From Acidobacteriaceae bacterium (lineage in GTDB: Bacteria; Acidobacteriota; Terriglobia; Terriglobales; Acidobacteriaceae), in NCBI GenBank assembly GCA_003166855.1, contig PMUM01000214.1, forward strand, positions 1-38,669: a DNA stretch of 38,669 nt, read 5' to 3'. The position numbers and the translations under genes were made by a program. The notes beneath the pieces are model-generated. The model saw only the letters and a program-made list of their open reading frames with translations. It was not told the DNA's origin and ran no database searches. Positions 23,503-30,661 of the stretch are shown piece by piece; position 1 is the first letter of the stretch, and the number at the start of each line of letters is the position of its first letter.

Positions 23503-24405
23503 CTACTTCTTCAGGAACGTTCCCTGCTCCAGTTCCTGGAATGCCTGCTGGAGTTGCTCTTGCGTGTTCATGACAATGGGACCATACCACGCTACCGGCT
23601 CTTGGAGCGGTTTTCCTGAGACGAGGAGGAAACGGACTCCGTCTTCGCCGGCCTGCACAGCGACTTCATCGCCGCGGTCGAAGACGACCAGAGAGCGGTT
23701 CTCAGCGTCGGCGGGAGGCTTGGTATCGGCCCATCCGACGCTTTCGGTTGGGACGGAGAGCGGCCCCGAGGCATTGCAGAACTTTCCGTCTCCGGCGAAA
23801 ACGTAGGCGAAGGCGTGGCGCGTCGTTTCGACGGGCAGCGTCTTTCTTTTTCCCGGCGGCACTGACACGTCGAGGTAAATGGGATCCGCGGCGATGCCGT
23901 CGACGGGGCCGGACTTGCCCCAGAAAGTTCCGCAGACGATGCGGACGTGCGTGCCGTCGTCGTCGGTGACCTGTGGGATGTCTCCGGTCTTGACTTCCTG
24001 ATAGCGCGGCGCGGTCATCTTCAGCGCCGATGGAAGGTTCGCCCAGAGTTGGAAGCCGTGCATGCGGCCGGTAGGGTCGCCCTTGGACATTTCCTGATGA
24101 ATGATGCCGCTGCCGGCGGTCATCCACTGCACGTCACCAGCGGCGATGGCGCCGTGATTGCCCATGCTGTCGCCGTGTTCGACGGTTCCGGCGAGGACGT
24201 AGGTGATGGTCTCGATGCCGCGGTGCGGGTGCCAGGGAAATCCGGCGAGGTAGTCCTCGGGAACGTCGTTGCGGAAATCGTCGAGGAGCAGGAACGGGTC
24301 GAAGTCGTGGGTGTTGCCGAAGCCGAAGGCGCGGCGCAGATGCACTCCGGCACCTTCGAGCGTGGGCTTGGACTTGATGAGGCGCTTGACGGGGCGAATG
24401 GACAT
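23503..24405 (-). CDS. Pirin family protein (bicupin)
   Basis: 300-aa cupin protein. The N-terminal domain carries the pirin metal site: H59 and H61 in FPWHPHRGIETITYVLAG, then H103 and E105 in GSGIIHQEMS. Bacterial pirins with these ligands include quercetin 2,3-dioxygenases and regulators of metabolic enzymes, so function cannot be fixed by sequence. Length is normal (about 280-300). I start at the ATG at 24405, supported by GGAGAT 5 nt upstream; the frame is open to 24507 but codes for a non-family stretch. The gap to the following mutM contains R5. Confidence 0.9.
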   Translation of the reverse strand: MSIRPVKRLIKSKPTLEGAGVHLRRAFGFGNTHDFDPFLLLDDFRNDVPEDYLAGFPWHPHRGIETITYVLAGTVEHGDSMGNHGAIAAGDVQWMTAGSGIIHQEMSKGDPTGRMHGFQLWANLPSALKMTAPRYQEVKTGDIPQVTDDDGTHVRIVCGTFWGKSGPVDGIAADPIYLDVSVPPGKRKTLPVETTRHAFAYVFAGDGKFCNASGPLSVPTESVGWADTKPPADAENRSLVVFDRGDEVAVQAGEDGVRFLLVSGKPLQEPVAWYGPIVMNTQEQLQQAFQELEQGTFLKK

Positions 24406-24532
24406 TGGGATCTCCGTGTCTTGACGACGATTAAGAGAAGATGGTTGAAACAGGTTTGATGCGCCCCGGTGCCCGCAGGACGCAGACCCGCGCAAACGGG
24501 CCGCCAATACTCAAGATTGGCGCTCTAGAGTG

Positions 24533-24538
24533 TATAAT
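24533..24538 (+). promoter_or_regulatory. Candidate -10 box for the GH18-like gene
   Basis: A perfect TATAAT lies 134 nt before the GTG start of the secreted protein. No convincing -35 is present at 16-18 nt. The leader from here to 24672 is GC-rich and has no riboswitch that I recognise. Confidence 0.38.
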
Positions 24539-24672
24539 TTCCGGACCTTCATGGCGACCTTGCCGTCGTCATTGGGCGAACCAGATTTCGCTGACCGGAT
24601 TTTGGTAACCCGGGATACGAGGCCACCCCCGTCCGCGAGCCCGCCCGATTGATTACCTCGACAGGAGACATT

Positions 24673-26439
24673 GTGAAGCATTCATCCGAAAAGTGGTTCG
24701 CAGGCAATGCCCATCAGCCAGCGGTTGTACGCGGCGCGACCTTTCTTCTTTTCCTGCTTCTTTCATTGGCGTTCCTGGGGGAGCCGGCGACGGCTCAAAC
24801 CGGATATACGGGGATCTTTGGCGGCGGCCCGTTTTATAAGAACGCGACCAACAACATCACCGAAATCGAGAATTCCGGATTCACGGAAGCCATTGTCTGG
24901 AGCGTCGAAGTCAGCAGCACCGGCGACTTGAATTTCAATGGTGAGTTCCCGCTGACGTCCGGCGGCGTTTATGTCGGCAATCAGTACTATCCCAACTTCG
25001 CCTCGGACATGGCGACGCTGAAACAAGGGACGGTCAAGCGGGTGACGTTCAGCATTGGCTCATCCAACTTCGGAGACTGGCAAGACATTACGAACCTGGT
25101 GAACACGCAAGGCACCGGCCCGACGAGCATCCTCTACAAGGACTTCCAAGCTCTGAAGGCGGCCATCCCGGCTCTGGATGCCATCGACTTCGACGATGAG
25201 AACAGCTTCAATTCGCCGACCACGATTTCGTTTGGGGTGATGCTGGGGCAATTGGGTTATCACGTGATGCCCGATGCGTTCGACCAGAGCAGCTACTGGA
25301 CGAATGTCGTCTCGCAAATTAACAGTCAGCTGCCTGGCACAGTGGACGGAGTGCACTTGCAGGCTTATGCCGGTGGCAGCGGAAACAACCCGTGTGTGGG
25401 ATGGAATTTCGGCACCGTTCCCGTGTTTCCCGGGCTGTGGGATCAGGACGACACTCCGAGCCAGGTACAGAGCATCATGACTGGCTGGCGCAACCAGTGC
25501 GGCATTGTCGGCGGATTCATGTGGCTCTATGACGACTTCGTGGGCAATGGTCTGGCGGCGCAGTATGCGAGCGCAATCAACAACGCGGTCAGCAGCACCG
25601 GCTTTACGCTCTCGGGTCCGAGCAATGTGTTCTTGAATCAAAGTTCCACGGCCAATGCTTCGATCACAATCAAGCCCTTAAACGGCTTCAACGGGACGGT
25701 GACGCTGAGTCTGTCGACTCTGCCGAAAGGCGTCCGAGCCACGATCAAGGGGACGGGGAATAAGCGAACCGTGGTGCTCACCGCGGGTGCCGCTGCCAGC
25801 ACGGGATTCACAACTGTGACCGTTACCGGCACCTCGGGCACTATCAAAGAAACTGTGGCATTCAGCTTGGCGGTAAGCGCAGGCGTGGGGACGACCGGAA
25901 CGGGCACGCAGGTCGATCTGTCGTCGGAATTCGACGTGGACGGGATCTACCAGGACGGCACGACATACACGACCGGAGGCCTCGACGGCCAGGGGTATTC
26001 GTACTCGGCGAACCTGCTCACTGCGTCGCGCGTGTATAACAGCACGTTGCTCAAGTTCGGAGCCGCCGGTCAACCGGACGCGATCGGTTGCAGCGGGCAA
26101 TCGGTTTCGTTGCCCCAGGGCCAGTTTTCCAGCCTGCTGCTGTTAGGAACGGCCATCGAGGGGAATCAGGCGTCACAAACGCTCACCGTCACCTACACCG
26201 ATGGAACGAACACGAAATTCGTGCAAAGCTTCAGCGACTGGTTCACTCCTCAGAAATTCCATGGCGAGTCGGAAGGCGTTGCCATGGCGTACCGGAATTT
26301 TGATAATGGCACGAAGGATCAGCGCACTTTCAATCTGTATGAGTACCGGTTGGCTGTGAACAAGGCTAAGACTGTGCAGAGCATCACGCTGCCCAACAAT
26401 GCGAAGGTTCTGGTGCTCGCGGCAACGCTGCTGCCGTGA
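24673..26439 (+). CDS. Secreted multidomain protein with GH18-like catalytic motif
   Basis: 588 aa. Signal peptide with core FLLFLLLSLAFLG and cleavage near ATAQ (residue 42). Residues about 45-305 look like a TIM-barrel domain: DAIDFDDE (169-176) matches the GH18 DxxDxDxE motif including the acid Glu176. VHLQAYAGG (227-235) and GGFMWLYDD fit the strand-6 and strand-8 positions of chitinase-like barrels. An Ig-like domain (GFNGTVTLSLSTLPKGV) lies at about 310-397. The C-terminal domain, from DLSSEFDVDGIYQDG to the end, resembles a carbohydrate-binding module I associate with secreted hydrolases. The GTG at 24673 follows AGGAGAC by about 4 nt. Chitinase or endo-hexosaminidase activity is inferred. 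Confidence 0.78.
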   Translation: MKHSSEKWFAGNAHQPAVVRGATFLLFLLLSLAFLGEPATAQTGYTGIFGGGPFYKNATNNITEIENSGFTEAIVWSVEVSSTGDLNFNGEFPLTSGGVYVGNQYYPNFASDMATLKQGTVKRVTFSIGSSNFGDWQDITNLVNTQGTGPTSILYKDFQALKAAIPALDAIDFDDENSFNSPTTISFGVMLGQLGYHVMPDAFDQSSYWTNVVSQINSQLPGTVDGVHLQAYAGGSGNNPCVGWNFGTVPVFPGLWDQDDTPSQVQSIMTGWRNQCGIVGGFMWLYDDFVGNGLAAQYASAINNAVSSTGFTLSGPSNVFLNQSSTANASITIKPLNGFNGTVTLSLSTLPKGVRATIKGTGNKRTVVLTAGAAASTGFTTVTVTGTSGTIKETVAFSLAVSAGVGTTGTGTQVDLSSEFDVDGIYQDGTTYTTGGLDGQGYSYSANLLTASRVYNSTLLKFGAAGQPDAIGCSGQSVSLPQGQFSSLLLLGTAIEGNQASQTLTVTYTDGTNTKFVQSFSDWFTPQKFHGESEGVAMAYRNFDNGTKDQRTFNLYEYRLAVNKAKTVQSITLPNNAKVLVLAATLLP

Positions 26440-26522
26440 ACGGGGCGTAGACCTAGCTCCTTGAGAGGGGAAAGGCCGCGGTTCACCGACTTCTTCGCGA
26501 GGGGCGGCGTAGGCGCTGACTT

Positions 26523-26771
26523 CTAGTCCTTGAGCGGGACGACCGCGCTGCCGTCGCGGCAAAAGGTGGCGACCCTTTGCAAGTCGCCGTTGGCGCGGGG
26601 AAGGGTCATCACCGGGCCATAGCAATAGACGGCATGGCCGGAGGCGGCGAAGTACCAGCGTCCGCCCTTGGTGTGTTTGGCGATCTGGGTGGTCGGCTGG
26701 CGCAGGGGCTTTTGGGGCGCCCAGGGAGCAACCGGCAGACTGAACAACAAGGCTAGGGTCAGGACCTTCAT
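26523..26771 (-). CDS. Small exported protein, unknown function
   Basis: 82-aa protein. It opens with a signal peptide (MKVLTLALLFSLPVAPWA), followed by a short polar domain with conserved-looking GGRWYFAASGHAVYCYGPVM and FCRDGSA. Two cysteines, in YCYG and FCRD, could form a disulfide in the periplasm. I recognise no family. It ends 83 nt from the convergent GH18-like gene, and the 26859-27359 gene lies upstream on the same strand. The start is the only ATG before the hydrophobic core, though its ribosome site is weak. Confidence 0.6.
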   Translation of the reverse strand: MKVLTLALLFSLPVAPWAPQKPLRQPTTQIAKHTKGGRWYFAASGHAVYCYGPVMTLPRANGDLQRVATFCRDGSAVVPLKD

Positions 26772-26858
26772 TGTGTACCTGGTTTCCGACTTCCGCTTCA
26801 GAACGAAAGTGCCGCAGTGTTCAGTTTGCTTTCTACAATCGTAATTGCTGGGTCGTGC

Positions 26859-27359
26859 TTATATCGTGATCAGGGTCCGGACATCGTCCACCAGATCAGC
26901 CGCCGGCTTCGACGGCATTTTGAAATCTGGTTTCTGTTTGGCGGACTGGCTCTGGGTACGTTGCTGCTGTGGTCCTGCCTGGGAAGACGGGGCCTGACTG
27001 GTTGGTGCCTGGGTTGACGGGTACTGGGTCGACGGGTTCTGGGTCACTGGGGCTTGGGTCTTGGCCGAGGATGCCTGGGCGCTATCCTGCGCTGCCTTCT
27101 GCTTCACTGCCGACAGTTCAGTGCTGTCGCGGAAGAGCTCGCGAATCAGAGCGCGTTGCGATTCGATGGTCCGCCCCTGCTCCACAATCAGCATGGTCAT
27201 CAGGCCGTAGGAGAGCAGAAACAAAACGGTCAGCAGCGGCAACCAGCCGTGCTTCTTGGGAGTGGCGGGGGGTGCGATGACTGATACGGCGGGTACGGCG
27301 TCGGTTCCGAATAGAGTTGTCAAGTGGCACCCCGGTCTTAGCCCTAAACTCGCAGGCAC
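26859..27359 (-). CDS. Single-span membrane protein with Q/S/P pentapeptide repeats
   Basis: 166 aa if started at the GTG at 27359. There is no ribosome site there, and a TTG near 27326 is an alternative. One membrane helix (WLPLLTVLFLLSYGLMTMLI, about residues 39-58) is followed by a coiled-coil-like stretch (EQGRTIESQRALIRELFRDS). Then comes a low-complexity run of 5-residue units TQAPV, TQNPS, TQYPS, TQAPT, SQAPS and a final DLVDDVRTLITI helix. The repeated units are DNA-level 15-bp repeats (about 26990-27060). The topology suggests a periplasmic or cytoplasmic stalk ending in a short binding helix. No family is recognised. Confidence 0.62.
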   Translation of the reverse strand: MPASLGLRPGCHLTTLFGTDAVPAVSVIAPPATPKKHGWLPLLTVLFLLSYGLMTMLIVEQGRTIESQRALIRELFRDSTELSAVKQKAAQDSAQASSAKTQAPVTQNPSTQYPSTQAPTSQAPSSQAGPQQQRTQSQSAKQKPDFKMPSKPAADLVDDVRTLITI

Positions 27360-27679
27360 TCAGAGAATTGCACCCAGGCAACCATCGGGAGCAATCCGCT
27401 TAAATGCCTGATCACAGGACGGTTAACCGCATTTCGGAAGGCGGGGCGGAAGGTCAGATGTGCAATTCAATGCACATTATGAGTAAGCGAGATTTGTCGA
27501 GGCCCGTTCCGCTCTGCAGATGGCCCGCCCGGCGCGGCTTTGCACGGGACCGCCTGAGGGGACATGGTCCTTTTCGGGACGATTTTGGTTACTCCAGTTA
27601 CTTTTTTCGCAACGCCTTGATCTCGTAATATCGACAGTTCGTGAAGACTACAACTCCTCTATCTCAGGGATCGTTTAAT
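27360..27679. promoter_or_regulatory. Divergent intergenic region with perfect inverted repeat
   Basis: 320 nt without a credible gene (a 74-codon plus frame at 27404 is Arg-rich and unlikely). ATGTGCA at 27458-27464 and TGCACAT at 27471-27477 form a perfect 7-bp inverted repeat spaced 6 nt. This is a good dimeric regulator site, though the spacing differs from the CRP consensus. The region serves both the minus-strand membrane protein and the plus-strand TonB-C protein. Confidence 0.5.
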
Positions 27680-28006
27680 ATGCGGAAGCGGTACACTCTG
27701 GCACTTTTTCTCCTATTCTTATCTTTCTTTGGACCCGCACGAACGGCCCAAAGCCAACAATCTGCTGGCACGCGTAAGATCACGCGACAAGTCGCCCCCG
27801 CCTACCCAGACCTCGCTAAGAAGATGAATCTGGGAGGCACGGTGAGGGTAGTTGCCGTGGTAGGGGCGAACGGAGAGGTAAAATCCGTCGAACCGATGGG
27901 CGGCAGCCCGGTGCTGCTCAAAGCGGCGCAAGATGCGGTCTACAAATGGAAATTCGCCCCTGGCGCTGAGTCCAAAGAGACCGTCGAACTCCATTTCACT
28001 CCGTAG
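27680..28006 (+). CDS. Exported TonB C-terminal domain protein
   Basis: 108 aa. A signal peptide (RYTLALFLLFLSFFG) is followed by a complete TonB C-terminal domain: APAYPDLAKKMNLGGTVRVV, VGANGEVKSVEPMGGSPVLL, AQDAVYKWKFAP. It lacks the TonB Pro-rich linker and, if cleaved, the membrane anchor, so it is not a full TonB energy transducer. Short secreted TonB-C proteins of this shape seem frequent in Acidobacteriota; the role is unknown. The ATG at 27680 follows AGGGA by about 10 nt. A GTG at 27641 is in frame but has no ribosome site. Confidence 0.82.
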   Translation: MRKRYTLALFLLFLSFFGPARTAQSQQSAGTRKITRQVAPAYPDLAKKMNLGGTVRVVAVVGANGEVKSVEPMGGSPVLLKAAQDAVYKWKFAPGAESKETVELHFTP

Positions 28007-28046
28007 GCGGATCGCCGGGCTAACGGGTTGTCAACCGGACAGAACT

Positions 28047-29222
28047 CTATTTGCCGAGCACCAGCTTGGCGATGGTGGCTAGCTGCATGTTGGACGTGCC
28101 CTCGTAGATCTTGCCGATCTTGGCGTCGCGCCAGTACTTCTCGACGGGATAGTCCTTGGTGAATCCGTAGCCGCCGTAGATCTCGATGGCCAGAGAAGTC
28201 ACGCGCTCGGCAACCTGTGAGGCGAAGAGCTTGGTCATGGCGGCTTCTTTCACGAAGTTCACGCCTGCATCCTTCATGCGCGCGCAGTTATAGACCATGA
28301 GTCGGGCGGCCTCAATCTCGGTAGCCATCTGGGCGATCTGAAACTGGATGCCCTGGAACTCAGAGATGGCTTTGCCAAACTGCTTGCGCTCGACGGCGTA
28401 CTTGCAGGCAAACTCCCAGGCGCCGCGGGCGAGGCCGATCATCTGGGCGCCAATGCCGATGCGGCCTTCGTTCAAGGTCTCGATGGCGATCTTGTAGCCT
28501 TTGCCGGGCTCGCCCAGCACGTTCTCTTGGGGCACGCGGCAGTCTTCGAGAATCAGCTCGCAAGTGGACGACGCGCGGATGCCGAGTTTGTCTTCTTTCT
28601 TGCCGACGGTGAATCCAGGGAAATCTTTCTCGACCAGGAATGCGGTGATGCCTTTGTATCCAGCGCTGGGATCGAGTGTGGCGAAGAGCACAAACAATCC
28701 CGCCTCTTTCGCGTTGGTGATCCACAGCTTGCGACCGGTTAGCACGTACTCGCTGCCTTTGAGTACGGCGCGGGTCTGCAGGGCAAATGCGTCCGATCCT
28801 GAGCCGGCCTCGCTGAGGGCATAGGCACCTGCGGTCTCGGTGGCCATCTTGGGCAGGAAGCGCTTCTTCTGCTCTTCCGTTCCCCAGCGCAGCAGGGCGT
28901 TGTTAACCAGCGTGTTCTGCACGTCGACGATGACGCCGGAGGATGCGTCCACGCGCGAGAGTTCCTCGACTGCGAGGATGGCTTCGAAGAACTTGGCACC
29001 GCCTCCGCCGTACTGCTCGGGAATCTCGATGCCCATCAGGCCCAGCTGGAAGAAATCGTGGATGAGATCTTTATCGAAGATTGCCTTCTCGTCCATCTCT
29101 TTTACCAGGGGACGAATCTTCTCGTCAGCGAACTGGCGGATGTTGTCGCGGAAGAGAACTTCGTCTTCGGTCAGCGTGGTCAGAGGAGCGGGCGGCGCGG
29201 CTTGGAGCATTGCTTCGGACAT
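28047..29222 (-). CDS. Acyl-CoA dehydrogenase
   Basis: 391-aa flavoenzyme that introduces a double bond into acyl-CoA (beta-oxidation or branched-chain amino acid breakdown), passing electrons to ETF. Family blocks are AYALSEAGSGSDAFALQTRA (FAD and substrate loop), GLARGAWEFACKYAVERKQF and QFQIAQMATEIEAARLMVYN. The catalytic base is Glu374 in KIYEGTSNMQ, the position used by short- and medium-chain enzymes. Length is standard for a short-chain (butyryl-CoA-type) member; chain-length preference is not readable. I start at the ATG at 29222, preceded by AAAGGTG; the longer frame to 29273 is not family-like. No ETF or other fatty-acid gene is next to it. Confidence 0.94.
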   Translation of the reverse strand: MSEAMLQAAPPAPLTTLTEDEVLFRDNIRQFADEKIRPLVKEMDEKAIFDKDLIHDFFQLGLMGIEIPEQYGGGGAKFFEAILAVEELSRVDASSGVIVDVQNTLVNNALLRWGTEEQKKRFLPKMATETAGAYALSEAGSGSDAFALQTRAVLKGSEYVLTGRKLWITNAKEAGLFVLFATLDPSAGYKGITAFLVEKDFPGFTVGKKEDKLGIRASSTCELILEDCRVPQENVLGEPGKGYKIAIETLNEGRIGIGAQMIGLARGAWEFACKYAVERKQFGKAISEFQGIQFQIAQMATEIEAARLMVYNCARMKDAGVNFVKEAAMTKLFASQVAERVTSLAIEIYGGYGFTKDYPVEKYWRDAKIGKIYEGTSNMQLATIAKLVLGK

Positions 29223-29318
29223 GGAAACACCTTTTGGCGGTAGGATTGCAGACTGTTTATGGTAGCACTGCAAGTGGCGCTACGAGCGTCGGGAGGAATC
29301 CGGCATGGATTTCAGATA

Positions 29319-29573
29319 TTACTCTCGAGTCTCGAGACCCGCCGGCTTACGAAGTGCCACTCTCACAGCCAGCCATATCGACAGAGGGACGGAAATCACT
29401 AGGCTGAGGAAGATAAACCCCATGATCGCAAATCCGTCGCCGGGTGCAGAGTGCCCGCCGTTGTTAACAAAGTTCGGATCTGGTGGCAGTGCAACGGCTC
29501 CGACAAAAAACGCCACCAAAACCCCCAACAAGGGGACGAACAACAAAATAGCTATCGCCTTCACGATTTTCAT
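29319..29573 (-). CDS. Small two-span membrane protein
   Basis: 84-aa protein with two hydrophobic segments (VKAIAILLFVPLLGVLVAFF and AIMGFIFLSLVISVPLSIWL) joined by a polar loop containing PPDPNFVNNGGHSAPGDG. The start ATG has an AAGG core about 7 nt upstream. The pattern is that of a genuine small membrane protein, but I do not recognise the family. It lies between the acyl-CoA dehydrogenase and the MerR-TPR gene, on the same strand as both. Confidence 0.6.
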   Translation of the reverse strand: MKIVKAIAILLFVPLLGVLVAFFVGAVALPPDPNFVNNGGHSAPGDGFAIMGFIFLSLVISVPLSIWLAVRVALRKPAGLETRE

Positions 29574-29626
29574 GCCAAGGCCTTACCGCGGCAAAAGCGT
29601 TATACGGAAGACGCGAACTCTCAACT

Positions 29627-30523
29627 TCAGCCGCGCTTATAGACCAGCTTCAAGCCATCCGCTTGCAGTATCCGCTTGATCTGGCTGCGGGCGTGGACCG
29701 ACCATGGTCCCGACGTGTCGAGCTTGACGTAGGCTTGCCAGTGTTTGAGCGCCTTGCGGGGCTCGCGGATCTTTTCAAACGCCAACGCCAGATTGTAGTG
29801 CGCGTCCGCATAAGTCGGCGCGAGTTGCAGAGCAGTCTTGTAGGTCTGGATCGCTTCCTGCACGCGGCCCGTCTCGTCGAGCACGTTGCCGAGATCGAAG
29901 TACGCGAGTGAGTAGCGCGGGTCGGCTTCAATCGCTTGGCGGTAGTGCCGTTCCGCAAGAGAGAAATCCTGGCGGTTGTAGTAGAGCGTGCCGAGATTGA
30001 TGTGGGCGGCGGCGTGCGCGGGCTGGATTGCGAGCACTTGATGATATGCGGAGATTGCCTCGGGCTGAGTGTTGGGATCTTCTTCCAACGCGATGCCGCG
30101 CGCGAACCATGACGTAACCTCGCTCTCGCGGGGACCGGGATCGAACTTCGGCACCGGCGTGCTGGTCAGAACTTTTTCGCGCTCGGAAAAATCCATGAGG
30201 AACTGGCCTGCGATCGGCTCCAACAGCTTGCCGTCGTGCCGAAATGCCACGCGGTGCTTCGCCGTGGACCAGGCACCGGCCTCGAGCAGCGGCTTTTCCA
30301 CGCCTGAAGCCTGCTTACGCATGGCGTCGAGCGACTGGCGAATCACAGCCGGCCGCACGCTCATGGCGCACAGGTCGCGCACTTTCTTGATTTCGAGGAG
30401 ATCCGAAAAGGAATAGGCTTCGGCAGACGTTATCAGACCATTCCGCTCCCAGTTGGCCAACTGGCGCGGAGTTACGTGAAGAATCCTCAGTAAATCGGTT
30501 CGACTGTACACGGTAATACGCAA
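29627..30523 (-). CDS. MerR-type helix-turn-helix fused to TPR repeats
   Basis: 298 aa. The N-terminus (YSRTDLLRILHVTPRQLANW, ERNGLI, then YSFSDLLEIKKVRDLCAMSV) is a MerR winged-helix DNA-binding domain. Residues about 135-285 are TPRs (HAAAHINLGTLYYNRQDFSL, YSLAYFDLGNVLDETGRVQE, YADAHYNLALAFEKIREPRK). True MerR regulators dimerise through a coiled coil and bind a small effector. Here the effector part is replaced by a protein-binding scaffold, so it may respond to a partner protein. It starts with TTG at 30523, after an AGGGGCGG stretch; a GTG four codons on is the alternative. A candidate promoter lies just upstream (30551-30580). Confidence 0.86.
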   Translation of the reverse strand: MRITVYSRTDLLRILHVTPRQLANWERNGLITSAEAYSFSDLLEIKKVRDLCAMSVRPAVIRQSLDAMRKQASGVEKPLLEAGAWSTAKHRVAFRHDGKLLEPIAGQFLMDFSEREKVLTSTPVPKFDPGPRESEVTSWFARGIALEEDPNTQPEAISAYHQVLAIQPAHAAAHINLGTLYYNRQDFSLAERHYRQAIEADPRYSLAYFDLGNVLDETGRVQEAIQTYKTALQLAPTYADAHYNLALAFEKIREPRKALKHWQAYVKLDTSGPWSVHARSQIKRILQADGLKLVYKRG

Positions 30524-30550
30524 CCGCCCCTACAACTGGACCACGCGATC

Positions 30551-30580
30551 ATTATCTTCAACTTGCGGCAGAAAACGCAA
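30551..30580 (-). promoter_or_regulatory. Candidate promoter of the MerR-TPR gene
   Basis: On the minus strand, TTGCGT (30575-30580) and GATAAT (30551-30556) are 18 nt apart. Transcription would begin about 20 nt before the TTG start codon. Confidence 0.4.
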
Positions 30581-30661
30581 CAGCAAACGCTGTGAAAAGC
30601 TGTGGAGAACCTGGATGATTTACATGCAGCGGAAATGGTGCAATCCTAGCGCAGGGCGGTT

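Noticed and set aside
24539-24672. Riboswitch in the GH18-like leader (c-di-GMP-I considered)
   Set aside because: The required GGACGCAAAGC-type core is missing; only a loose GGTAACCC similarity was seen.
27458-27477. CRP/FNR binding site
   Set aside because: The half-sites TGTG and CACA are 10 nt apart instead of the 8 nt of the CRP consensus.
27404-27628. 74-codon plus-strand frame
   Set aside because: No ribosome site, Arg-rich composition, and no recognisable fold; it covers the likely regulatory inverted repeat.
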